A stretch of 56,336 nucleotides of DNA, taken from contig JADHXR010000026.1 of NCBI GenBank assembly GCA_016782865.1, positions 1-56,336 on the forward strand, written 5' to 3'. The position numbers and the translations under genes are program-made. Under the pieces are notes generated by a model. The model saw nothing but the letters and a program-made list of their open reading frames with translations, had not been told where the DNA came from and searched no databases. Below are positions 34,606 through 42,740 of this stretch, in pieces (the stretch's first letter is position 1; each line of letters begins with the position of its first letter). The DNA comes from Phycisphaerae bacterium (GTDB taxonomy: Bacteria; Planctomycetota; Phycisphaerae; Sedimentisphaerales; Anaerobacaceae).

Positions 34606-34950
34606 ATGAAGGTCGAGAGAAGCAGCAACATAGCTAAGAAGCCGGTAGAGATCGATGGTGCAAAAGGCGCAGAAATGAGATTGCTCATTTCCAAGGCCGA
34701 CGGGGCGGAGAATTTTGCCATGCGGATGTTCGAATTACAGCCCGGAGGTCATACGCCCTTGCACACGCATGCGCACGAGCACGAGGTGTTTGTCCTGGAA
34801 GGAAACGGCGTATTTGTCTGTGAAGGTCAGCAGCACGAGTTTGGCCCCGAATACGTGATATTTGCGCCGCCGAACAAAGAACACCGCTTCAAGAACACGG
34901 GCGATTCGGTTCTGAGGATGCTCTGCCTTATTCCGGCGTCGGCCGGGTAG
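34606..34950 (+). CDS. Cupin-domain protein
   Basis: A single-domain cupin of 114 residues. Motif 1 (PGGHTPLHTHAHEHEVFVLEG) has three or more His ligands and a Glu; motif 2 is FAPPNKEHRFKN. A metal site is therefore likely. It follows gatB by 28 bases and precedes the defence island, so it may be the last native gene on this side. Function unknown. Confidence 0.88.
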   Translation: MKVERSSNIAKKPVEIDGAKGAEMRLLISKADGAENFAMRMFELQPGGHTPLHTHAHEHEVFVLEGNGVFVCEGQQHEFGPEYVIFAPPNKEHRFKNTGDSVLRMLCLIPASAG

Positions 34951-35070
34951 GGCTGGCGCCTGGGCCAAGACACCGCAGATGCCGAGCTACATTGGCTGAA
35001 ATTTTCCAGGCTCTGGCGGAGCTGATACCGCAATACCTTCCTTTGCCATTTATAGGTCTCCATCATCTCT

Positions 35071-35088
35071 ATTTTGGATTTTGGATTA
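35071..35088. repeat. Short AATCCAAA-type repeat
   Basis: Two tandem copies of ATTTTGG/ATT on the plus strand (AATCCAAAATCCAAAAT on the minus strand). The same sort of short tandem occurs at 48066-48097 and 56030-56064. Confidence 0.4.
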
Positions 35089-35109
35089 GCACTACGCATC
35101 CTCAAAAAT

Positions 35110-35250
35110 CTATTTCGCTAAAACTTCATGAATACTCGTTGCCACCTTGAAGTTGACTCCAATAGCATCAAAGTGGGCCTGGCCACAGTCAAGTTTCTTG
35201 TTTTCAATCTCACGTCTTTTGTCACGGTCGTGACTACTCTTGGTTTCTCT
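35110..35250 (-). pseudogene. Orphan C-terminal tail of another restriction subunit
   Basis: Reading on the minus strand from about 35250 to the TAG at 35110-35112 gives LVRETKSSHDRDKRREIENK, a CGQAHFDAIGV segment and a final ATSIHEVLAK. This is the typical C-terminus of a type III-like Res/DEAD-helicase subunit, including an ETK of the nuclease site. It is in a different frame from the complete res gene just upstream and has no start or helicase domain. It is best read as the leftover end of an older res gene. Confidence 0.7.
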
Positions 35251-35260
35251 AACCAGTGAC

Positions 35261-37948
35261 TTATTTCACCTTGTATTCTCTGAAATTTATCACTAATTCA
35301 TTAAAACTCTTTGGCTGATATTTACTGAAACTATCTTCATCTAAAAAAATGAAATCATACCTGATGGCTGATTGCGCCTTGTTAATATCAATACACCACT
35401 GCCTCAACCTGTCCATTTTCAAAGGCGCATCAAGATCTTCCAGTCCTTTGGTTTCAATTACAAACACCTCTGTTTCTGACTTCCTGACAATAAAGTCAGG
35501 GTAGTAATTGGAGATATTGCCATTGGCATTGACATAATCAATCTTAAAACCTACAGCAAAATAATTCTTAGCATAGGAAATAATGTCATCACATTTTTCG
35601 AGAAAAGCTGCAAATGCTAATTCCAGATGGCTGTCGCCAATCATTTTGTTAAAAATACTTTTCTTCGGGATCATATATTCCTGCTCTTTAGCTACGAACG
35701 GGCGTGTTTTTCTAAGCTTTATATAATCCCGTATTTCGGCGTCGCCCTTATCCTGCACGGTTAAATCGTTAATCTGTTTTTTAAACGTTTCCACTAAAGT
35801 CTTGTTGGCTTGAAGTTCCGACAGATTCCGCAAGGTATTCAAACTGTCAAGGTCCGCCAGTTTATCAAACAACTCATCCCTGATAAAAGTTTTTACCTTC
35901 CCATACAGCACATCATAGCCGCTAATCAGCCTTAAATCCTTCATAATAACCTGAGTAAAGTAACCAATCACTGAGCGATAATCTGTCACACCGGATGAAT
36001 CCAGCATGGTCGTATGGCTGATCTGGCCTGTGGTAATATCCCTGAAGACAATCTCTCGTTGCTGTTCTTCGCTGAACTCAAGGTATGCAACCTTTTGATG
36101 TCCGAATCGCCCGACATCCAGACTGTCAAGATTTTTATACTCCCGATAGATTCTTGCTGTTAAGACCGGAATCTCAATATCAAGCTTTTCGATATCCTTG
36201 TTGGTGTTTTCACTATCAACTTCAACGATGATTGGCGTTTTGGGTTTTGTCCCTTCACCCATTGCCTTACGCTCCAGTTCAACACCTTCGGACTGGATCG
36301 ACTCCACAAAGTCCATAAAGGCGTCGGTTCCTACGACACTGACATATTCCTGAACATTATTACCGGGATACATCTTGCGCAAACCACGACCTAAAGTCTG
36401 CTCCGGTAAAATATTGCTCTTGGCAGAATAAGCTCTAAGCCCCACGATAGTAGTAACGTTTTTGACATCCCAGCCCTCTTTCAACATCATTACCGATACG
36501 ATGGCCTTATAACGACTATCCCATCCGTCAATTTCGTTTGCCTGCTTGCGCAGCTCTTTCAGTTCATCCTCTTTTTTTCCGCTTACTGACTCGCTGATCT
36601 CGCCGTTATTCTTGGTATGAATCACCAGTACGGCATCTTTAAGTTCGGGGTAAGTAGTTTCCAGATATTCCGCCACATCGTCGCAGTTTTTGGTGTCATC
36701 GGTCATCACAAACAGGATGGCCTTCTTGTTGAGTTTTTCATGTTCTCCGTAGGCCTTGCGCCATTCTTCGATACCCAGGTTCAGGTAATCAGCATATTTC
36801 TCCGTATATTTGGAACTCTGCCGTTCCGATAGTTTCGCCCTGCTCGCCTCATCGGGCAGCACCGGATGTTTGACCACGTTCTGCGAAATTGCCTCAACAA
36901 GCGGATAATCGCAAACCGTTTGCACAAAGATAGCCCCGTTATTATGCTTGGGTGTAGCGGTTACATCCACCTGCAGGGATAAAAACTTATCTTTATGCTT
37001 GAGGCGGTTATGAATATCCTCAATCGATTTGAACCACGCCATTCTCGGGTCGTGAATATGATGCGCCTCATCATTTAATACTACCAGTTCATCGATATCC
37101 CGGACGATATCACCCAGATCGACCTTGGAATCGGTGGTCGCGCCCGTCGGACGCTTTCCCAGAAAATAATCCATTGTATCTTCATCATCAGCCGAAGGTA
37201 CAATATCATTGCCGCTATAGACGCGGTGAATATTGGTCAAAAAGATATTACCTGTTTTGCGGGTAATATTTACTTCATCCTGAATATGCAGGGTCAATTG
37301 AAAATCATCGCGCCAGTTGCGTCCTTCAAAGCCGTTATCCGGCAGCACCGGATCTTCAAAGAAAATACGCAACCCGTCAAAGTCGCGACGCAGCCGATCC
37401 AGAACAATGATATTGGGCGCTATCACCAGAAAATTGCGTGCCAGTTCAGAATCGGTTTCATAGAGTTTATGAAAATAGCACCATGTCAGAATTAAGCTTA
37501 GTACCTTGGTTTTCCCCGAACCGGTCGCCATCTTGATAACAAAGCGTTTCCATTCTTCATCGAACATCCCCGCCGATACAGCCCCGGATGAGTCATAGCG
37601 CAGCAGGTCGTACTTATCCTTGACTTTCACCGCATCGTACAGATAGACAACCGTTTCCACCGCCTCACGCTGGGCAAAGTAATATTCAAATTTTTCCATC
37701 ATACCATCCGCCTTCACCAGCAGATGCTCGGCATTAAACCACCAGTTCAAAAGGGATATACTGGTATCGCTGGCTCCTTTATAATTGTCGTCTCGCCAAG
37801 CCTTAACTTTTCGGCGCAGTTGATGCACCAGAGGCGGCAGCAGTTTTTCATAGCTGGAGTCTCGCAGTGCCTCATCGGCTGGAAACCAGCGAGTATCCGG
37901 GTCGAGGATCGTATAGGGGGAATGGGGAAAGTCGGGATGTAATGCCAT
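35261..37948 (-). CDS. res: Type III restriction enzyme, Res-type helicase-nuclease subunit
   Basis: DNA-translocating and cutting subunit, 895 residues. A superfamily 2 helicase core carries Walker A ATGSGKT (141-147), DEAH-type Walker B NDEAHH (about 294), and a C-terminal helicase block LGRGLRK (about 535). A PD-ExK nuclease follows near the end (YYPDFIVRKS then IETKG, about 828-848). ATG 37948 has AAGAGG 6 bases upstream and follows the ThsB-like gene by 9 bases. The matching mod gene lies upstream in the same run but four genes away. The local GC content is low compared with the backbone. Confidence 0.92.
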   Translation of the reverse strand: MALHPDFPHSPYTILDPDTRWFPADEALRDSSYEKLLPPLVHQLRRKVKAWRDDNYKGASDTSISLLNWWFNAEHLLVKADGMMEKFEYYFAQREAVETVVYLYDAVKVKDKYDLLRYDSSGAVSAGMFDEEWKRFVIKMATGSGKTKVLSLILTWCYFHKLYETDSELARNFLVIAPNIIVLDRLRRDFDGLRIFFEDPVLPDNGFEGRNWRDDFQLTLHIQDEVNITRKTGNIFLTNIHRVYSGNDIVPSADDEDTMDYFLGKRPTGATTDSKVDLGDIVRDIDELVVLNDEAHHIHDPRMAWFKSIEDIHNRLKHKDKFLSLQVDVTATPKHNNGAIFVQTVCDYPLVEAISQNVVKHPVLPDEASRAKLSERQSSKYTEKYADYLNLGIEEWRKAYGEHEKLNKKAILFVMTDDTKNCDDVAEYLETTYPELKDAVLVIHTKNNGEISESVSGKKEDELKELRKQANEIDGWDSRYKAIVSVMMLKEGWDVKNVTTIVGLRAYSAKSNILPEQTLGRGLRKMYPGNNVQEYVSVVGTDAFMDFVESIQSEGVELERKAMGEGTKPKTPIIVEVDSENTNKDIEKLDIEIPVLTARIYREYKNLDSLDVGRFGHQKVAYLEFSEEQQREIVFRDITTGQISHTTMLDSSGVTDYRSVIGYFTQVIMKDLRLISGYDVLYGKVKTFIRDELFDKLADLDSLNTLRNLSELQANKTLVETFKKQINDLTVQDKGDAEIRDYIKLRKTRPFVAKEQEYMIPKKSIFNKMIGDSHLELAFAAFLEKCDDIISYAKNYFAVGFKIDYVNANGNISNYYPDFIVRKSETEVFVIETKGLEDLDAPLKMDRLRQWCIDINKAQSAIRYDFIFLDEDSFSKYQPKSFNELVINFREYKVK

Positions 37949-37957
37949 TGAAACCTC

Positions 37958-38455
37958 TTAATTGTATTGATTTCTTATTTGTATGGCCTGTTCTATTGCT
38001 GCTGAAATATTATTCTCTATCCAAGCATAGACTTGCGTGCTGTCACTGCCTGACGGATTATATAGCTTGACAATCTGGTCAAACTTTTTATCTCCAAAAT
38101 CACAACTTGAAAAAGGATTATTTCCTTTAGAGGAGATTCGGCCGTAACTGTCTTTTAATTTATGGATGCATATCCCCACAACACCTTTGCCAAGTTCCCA
38201 ACTTTTTTCTATTTCATATTTTACCCATGGACGACTGGCCGTTTGTGATCCAGCCAAAACAACGGTGCAGGAGCGCCCTTGTAATTGAGAGTTAATCCAG
38301 TTTTTAATCGCCTGGTCGCCTTTTCTTTTGACCTGCTCCCAGTTATTGGCAGAAACAGGTTTGTTTCCTTCAATAGCACCAATATTTCGAACCTGATTGG
38401 TTCTCCAGCAATCATTATCAAAATGGAAACTGTAAAATACTTGTCGCTTGGCCAT
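37958..38455 (-). CDS. ThsB-like TIR-fold protein (DUF1863)
   Basis: A 165-residue protein with the pattern of Thoeris ThsB proteins: VFYSFHFDNDCWRTNQVRN at the N-terminus, then SCTVVLAGSQTASRPWVKYEI with a possible catalytic Glu81, and GVVGICIHKL. These TIR-fold proteins bind NAD+ and produce a cyclic ADP-ribose-type signal upon phage infection. A strong GGAGG site precedes ATG 38455. No ThsA effector (SIR2 or macro domain fused) is adjacent; a small membrane protein three genes upstream may replace it. It is the last gene before res. Confidence 0.9.
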   Translation of the reverse strand: MAKRQVFYSFHFDNDCWRTNQVRNIGAIEGNKPVSANNWEQVKRKGDQAIKNWINSQLQGRSCTVVLAGSQTASRPWVKYEIEKSWELGKGVVGICIHKLKDSYGRISSKGNNPFSSCDFGDKKFDQIVKLYNPSGSDSTQVYAWIENNISAAIEQAIQIRNQYN

Positions 38456-38533
38456 GAGACCACCTCCTATTCGGATTCTGTCACTTTGAATCTATACAAA
38501 ATTCGGTACCTTGATGGATACCCTGATGTAATA

Positions 38534-39148
38534 TTATTTCCAATGTTTTCCCATTTCCTTAAAGTCTTTTTGAATCTGCTCGAGCGGGATATATTTGCCG
38601 TGGCACTTGTCAAACCTTCTATTGCTATTGCACAAACATTTGGCATATCTTTTAAATTTCATTGAAACAATTTTCTTTAAATCACCTTCGGATAAACCAA
38701 ATATCCTTTTGTAAGAATCTATTCGCCCCTGAGTGTAATGGGCCTCTGGTGTTTCGATCCAGTGACCATTAGCCAAAAAGTATTTTACTTGAAAAAAAAA
38801 CATAATGACCACTTGCTCTAAGAACTGACAAAAGCTTGTAATTTTATGAATCTGCATATAGTCATAAAGGGCTGTCTCGGTTCCAAGGCAGCATCTTCCT
38901 TTACCGTCCATGTGGTACTCAACCTTCCTTTGTATCCTCTGATCTTTCTCAACAACGGTTGGCAATTGCCTCGGAAAAATAAAAGGCACAGCAATGGCCA
39001 CGTTAAAAATATCATATAATTCTTCATAGCCTGCTACACAGCAATGTAACTTGCCCTCTAATACATATTCTCTGTCATTTTCCCGCAGTACAGGACTGCC
39101 TTCAAAATATTTAAAGGTGTTTTGAATGTCAGTTTTCAAGTTAATCAT
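38534..39148 (-). CDS. E2-like (ubiquitin-conjugating fold) protein with a SEC-C-type zinc knuckle
   Basis: The 204 residues fall into two parts. Residues about 25-95 resemble an E2/UBC core: FNVAIAVPFIFPRQLPTVVE, a His79 and Cys86/Cys87 in YHMDGKGRCCLG, similar to H-x-N ... G-x-C-L of E2 enzymes. The C-terminus (171-184) has CLCN-x-FDKCHG, a SEC-C-type zinc motif (C171, C173, C182, H183). The start is ATG 39148, 8 bases inside the TIR gene, so translation is coupled; an upstream reading overlapping TIR further is rejected. No E1 or JAB partner is nearby. The E2 assignment is inference. Confidence 0.6.
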   Translation of the reverse strand: MINLKTDIQNTFKYFEGSPVLRENDREYVLEGKLHCCVAGYEELYDIFNVAIAVPFIFPRQLPTVVEKDQRIQRKVEYHMDGKGRCCLGTETALYDYMQIHKITSFCQFLEQVVIMFFFQVKYFLANGHWIETPEAHYTQGRIDSYKRIFGLSEGDLKKIVSMKFKRYAKCLCNSNRRFDKCHGKYIPLEQIQKDFKEMGKHWK

Positions 39149-39743
39149 GACGGTGAGGTTTAATGAGTTTCTCAGGTTTCTGGACGACAAAAGGGGCGCC
39201 AATAAGTTTATCTTGGTCAATAATTTTTCTGATATAAGAACTCCCGTTTGTGATAAAACCAACAATATCATCAGGTCCTAGAATCACATAATTTTTCAAA
39301 TACTCTCGATGTTCAAATGTTTTACGACTAAACTGCCTGTCTTCATCCTCAACCAGAAGGACGCCTATCTTGTCATTGTCCTTGTTGTCAAAATATCCTG
39401 TCTCCCACGGAACCCATGAAGAATCATCAGAGTTGTCCGTCTTGACAACCAAGAGCGTTTTGGAGCAATCCATTGCAGCCTTAACGGTATCTGCAATTTC
39501 ATCTCTTGGGGTTCCCGCATCTTCGTCCCAGTCAATGTAAACTGAAATATTACAATTGGATTCTAATACATCTCTGATCTGTTTTATTAACCGCGTGTCT
39601 TTTATGCTGTGAGACAAAAACACATCATATTCTGCTTGCTCCCCCATAGCACTAATACTTGCTCGTTTTTGCTCCAGAATCTTAATCTGTGATTCTGATA
39701 GTGCTACTGCAAAATCGCTTCTTCTGTAAAATTTTCTTGCCAT
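39141..39743 (-). CDS. TIR-domain protein
   Basis: A 200-residue TIR protein with a short helical N-terminal extension (1-35). The domain begins YDVFLSHSIKD (39-49), continues ISVYIDWDED, and has SSWVPWETGYFD with Glu114 in the place of the NAD-cleaving glutamate. It is probably an NADase or cyclase. It lies 35 bases after the membrane-protein gene and overlaps the E2-like gene by 8 bases. It is distinct in sequence type from the ThsB-like TIR two genes on. Confidence 0.9.
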   Translation of the reverse strand: MARKFYRRSDFAVALSESQIKILEQKRASISAMGEQAEYDVFLSHSIKDTRLIKQIRDVLESNCNISVYIDWDEDAGTPRDEIADTVKAAMDCSKTLLVVKTDNSDDSSWVPWETGYFDNKDNDKIGVLLVEDEDRQFSRKTFEHREYLKNYVILGPDDIVGFITNGSSYIRKIIDQDKLIGAPFVVQKPEKLIKPHRHD

Positions 39744-39778
39744 AATATTATCCTTTCGTTATTAGGTCAACCAGTAAG

Positions 39779-40207
39779 TCAACAAACAGCATCTATCACT
39801 GCACAAATAAAACAAATTATCAGAGCAAAAGCAGGAATACCATAGAAAACAAACAATGTCTTAGAAAACATGATTTTCAATTCACCGGGAACTTCTTTTT
39901 TGAAACAGTGTGGATTAAGGTTATACAAATGTTCGTCTGTTTTACTTCTATTTGCGATTACCCATTCGTACATTCTTCGATACATCTTTTCCGTGTAAAG
40001 AAAAAAGGCATCGAGATACCAAAAACAGATCACGGGCAGTAGTAGCAAAAGACACAAGTAGATAAGATCAAAATCTTTGGCTAACGCCAAAACAATGGCA
40101 ACCAGGGAGACAGTCCAGCCTTTCAACAGAAAGGAGTTATGCGCCATCCGCTTAATGCAATCCTGAATAAGGTCAATTTCTTTATGCAAAACTTCTTTAT
40201 CCATCAT
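39779..40207 (-). CDS. Small membrane protein of the TIR cassette
   Basis: A 142-residue protein with a charged N-terminal helix (KEVLHKEIDLIQDCIKRMAHN) and three hydrophobic segments (about 29-47, 48-70 and 118-140) separated by a charged cytoplasmic loop with NRSKTDEHLYNL. I recognise no named domain. The ATG at 40207 overlaps the mod stop by 4 bases (ATGA) and follows GAGG, so it is translated with mod. A membrane-disrupting effector role is conceivable by analogy with other TIR systems but unproven. Confidence 0.75.
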   Translation of the reverse strand: MMDKEVLHKEIDLIQDCIKRMAHNSFLLKGWTVSLVAIVLALAKDFDLIYLCLLLLLPVICFWYLDAFFLYTEKMYRRMYEWVIANRSKTDEHLYNLNPHCFKKEVPGELKIMFSKTLFVFYGIPAFALIICFICAVIDAVC

Positions 40208-42486
40208 ATCGTTACCTCGATAATCTTCATCGTATCGTTGCCGAAGATATCCACCACCTTGACCGCTATCTTGCAGCGGCCTTTTTCGCATTCGTGATAG
40301 GCGCTGGTTAGTTCCAGTGAGCGGCCTTTCTTGGTGCGAAAGCTCTGCCATTCGTTTTCAAAGACAAAATCGCCCGTCCAGACCTCCTCCCACATTTCCA
40401 GATTCTTTTGCGCATCTTCCATCCCCGCCAGCCTGCCTTGAGCATCCGGATTCAATTCCTTTTTGACCCGGATAATCTCCCGCTTGCTCTCAAAATCAAA
40501 ATCCACGCTCCAGTAATCAATCCAGTCGGTCCATTTTTTCGTCAGAACCTCTCGTTTGATAATACCGCTCTTATCCTTGGCTAGTTTGACTACCTGGCCC
40601 TTATCGACAATGACCTTGCTCTTATTGTTTTTGAGCTTCTCATCAGCGGCCACTGAATCTTGCGAGTAAAAGACCGAAAAATCGGTCAGCTCCACTGCAA
40701 TGGTTTTCTTTTTGATATGCGGCTTGACCTCGATAAACGATACATCGTGAAAGACCACCTGATTCTTCTCTACCGCCCGCTTATCAAAGACCTCCGCTGG
40801 AATATATTTCATCGCCAGATCGATACCCTTGGTCTTGGCCTCATCGAGTATATTGGGAAACAGGCCCATCTCAAACTCAAAGCCCAGAATATCTGCGCGC
40901 GTAATATGGTGCTTGCGGCACTCCAGGATTATCTCCTCCACAAACAGCCGCGTTACCGCCATATTCACCGGCCCTACCGCCACTAACCGGCCCGCCTTTT
41001 TTCCCTGAAAGGTTGCAAACTGATTCGTTGGCTCTGCCCGATAGGCGTGCAGAATGAGATTCACAAAATCCTTTTCCTTCGCCTCCAACTGCTGCTGTTT
41101 TTCCTGCTCTCTCAAATTGGGATTGACGCCGATATAATGCTGACGCTCATATTTACCAAGATTCAATATCTCAAACGCTCGCCAGCTCTTATCTTCGGCC
41201 TTCAATTGCCGCTGCACACCGATCATCCGCTTGCGGGTAGTGTGAATAGCAAACTTACCCAGATCAGAACCTATCCATTTTCGCCCCAGCTTCTCCGCAA
41301 CAGCCAAAGTCGTGCCACTGCCGCAGAAGAAATCAGCTACAAGATCACCTTCATTGGATGAGGCTTTGATCATCCGATCAAGTAAAGATTCAGGCTTCTG
41401 AGTAGGATAATCAACCCGTTCATCAGCCAAGTGGTGAATCTTCAAGATGTCCGTCCAAACAGTCTGGACAGTCGTCCCGAGCATTTCATCCAAGTAATAC
41501 TTATATCGAACAAGGCCTTTCCCTGTGTAATCCAACCGACCTGCTGCTTTATACTTCAGCATTGTGGATTCGGGACACCGCCATGCTCTCGTAATCCCGT
41601 TCCACTCATAGGTGTATCCTCCTCCAGATAGACCAGAGGCCGATAAATCTGCCGAGCGATATCTTCTTCCGGTTTGTTCTTCGATATACTTGAATTGTTT
41701 ATCGATATACTCGTCCGAGTAAGGTACATACAGCTTGTTCCAAACCCGATTCTCTCCCTTCACATATAGGTAAATTGTGTCGTGAACTTTGCCAAAGGAA
41801 CTAGAATCAGAGTGAGCTTCTGATCTTTTCCAGATCAACTCGTTAATACTCTTCTTGGAGCCGAAAACTTCGTCCAAAAGCAATCGGACAAAGCTATTAA
41901 CCCGCCAATCACAATGCACATAGATACTCCCATCGTTGGCCAGTAAATCCCGCATCAGGACGAGTCGTTCGTAGATCATGGCGATAAAGGAATCGGCCCC
42001 TTTGCCCCAGGTATCGCGATAGGCGATTTCTTCGAGGATGCCGGGCTTCTTTGTCAGCGTCTCGCCCCCGATCTCGATATCCATCGAAAAATCCGCCCCC
42101 ACATCAAACGGCGGATCGATATAAATCAGTTTTATACCGCCCTGCTTTTCAATCTCTTCCCGCAGCGGCCCGTTCTTCAGTGAGGATAAAATCAGTTTGT
42201 TATCGCCCCAGATCAGTTTATTGTTCCAGCCCTTGATCTGCCTGCCGGTCTGCATATCAAAGAGAGTCGGCGCTGCTTTCAAAGCTTCTTCCGTTCGTGG
42301 CTCATCGACCTGCTCAATCACCTGAAAGGGCAGCACGATATTACAGACCTCGGCTGTCTTGCCGTTCCAGACCAACTCGACCTCGCGTTTATCCTCAAAC
42401 AGCAAAAACCGATACTTTTCCGGCAGATCCTTGCCCGCTTCCAGATACTTCGTTATATCCCGGATTTCATTTTCGGTTAGCTTCAT
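40204..42486 (-). CDS. mod: Type III-like DNA methyltransferase (Mod)
   Basis: A 760-residue adenine-type DNA methyltransferase. The catalytic motif IV is DPPF (124-127, in IYIDPPFDVG), and the AdoMet-binding motif I FCGSG (387-391, in VADFFCGSGTT) follows, the order of beta-class enzymes. The long middle and C-terminal regions hold target recognition and Res binding. ATG 42486 has AAAGGTG. Its stop overlaps the next gene. It protects host DNA from the Res subunit at 35261, from which it is separated by four genes, an unusual order because mod and res are normally adjacent. Confidence 0.93.
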   Translation of the reverse strand: MKLTENEIRDITKYLEAGKDLPEKYRFLLFEDKREVELVWNGKTAEVCNIVLPFQVIEQVDEPRTEEALKAAPTLFDMQTGRQIKGWNNKLIWGDNKLILSSLKNGPLREEIEKQGGIKLIYIDPPFDVGADFSMDIEIGGETLTKKPGILEEIAYRDTWGKGADSFIAMIYERLVLMRDLLANDGSIYVHCDWRVNSFVRLLLDEVFGSKKSINELIWKRSEAHSDSSSFGKVHDTIYLYVKGENRVWNKLYVPYSDEYIDKQFKYIEEQTGRRYRSADLSASGLSGGGYTYEWNGITRAWRCPESTMLKYKAAGRLDYTGKGLVRYKYYLDEMLGTTVQTVWTDILKIHHLADERVDYPTQKPESLLDRMIKASSNEGDLVADFFCGSGTTLAVAEKLGRKWIGSDLGKFAIHTTRKRMIGVQRQLKAEDKSWRAFEILNLGKYERQHYIGVNPNLREQEKQQQLEAKEKDFVNLILHAYRAEPTNQFATFQGKKAGRLVAVGPVNMAVTRLFVEEIILECRKHHITRADILGFEFEMGLFPNILDEAKTKGIDLAMKYIPAEVFDKRAVEKNQVVFHDVSFIEVKPHIKKKTIAVELTDFSVFYSQDSVAADEKLKNNKSKVIVDKGQVVKLAKDKSGIIKREVLTKKWTDWIDYWSVDFDFESKREIIRVKKELNPDAQGRLAGMEDAQKNLEMWEEVWTGDFVFENEWQSFRTKKGRSLELTSAYHECEKGRCKIAVKVVDIFGNDTMKIIEVTI

Positions 42487-42566
42487 TTTTCACCTTTATT
42501 GCGGGTTTTTCGCCTAACTTCCTTAAATACAACAACTTCTGCTTCTGTTCTTAGAAATCTTGCCAT
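42483..42566 (-). CDS. 27-codon leader ORF overlapping mod
   Basis: A short frame MARFLRTEAEVVVF... ends in a basic tail. Its TGA overlaps the mod ATG by 4 bases (ATGA), and a GGAAAG site precedes its start. Such overlap allows translational coupling, so it may be a leader peptide that adjusts mod expression. It is too short for homology and may be chance. Confidence 0.35.
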   Translation of the reverse strand: MARFLRTEAEVVVFKEVRRKTRNKGEK

Positions 42567-42632
42567 AATTCAATTCTTTCCAAAAAAACCATTCCATTAT
42601 TTTCTCCCCACTCTGATGCGGAGGACTTTTAC

Positions 42633-42638
42633 ATTATA
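42633..42638 (-). promoter_or_regulatory. -10 element of the mod operon
   Basis: A perfect TATAAT on the minus strand, about 150 bases upstream of mod. No matching -35 is at 17 bases, but a TTGAAT occurs 13 bases upstream. ATTGA and TCAAT, in the immediate upstream stretch, form a small inverted repeat that could be an operator. The rest of 42487-42740 holds only the leader ORF. Confidence 0.4.
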
Positions 42639-42740
42639 TTGATTTTACGCTATTCAATGTTTTTGCCTTGTCTCTTCACATACTTATGAGGAGATCGTTT
42701 TTTAGCCTATTTTTAGCTTGAAAAGACCAGTATTTATTTT

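Noticed and set aside
38534..39148. A Bil- or CBASS-type ubiquitin-like operon
   Set aside because: No E1, JAB, ubiquitin-like or CD-NTase gene was found in the island, so only the E2-like resemblance stands.
37958..40207. A standard Thoeris system
   Set aside because: There is a ThsB-like TIR protein but no ThsA with SIR2/SLOG or macro domain; the SIR2 at 44436 belongs with HerA.
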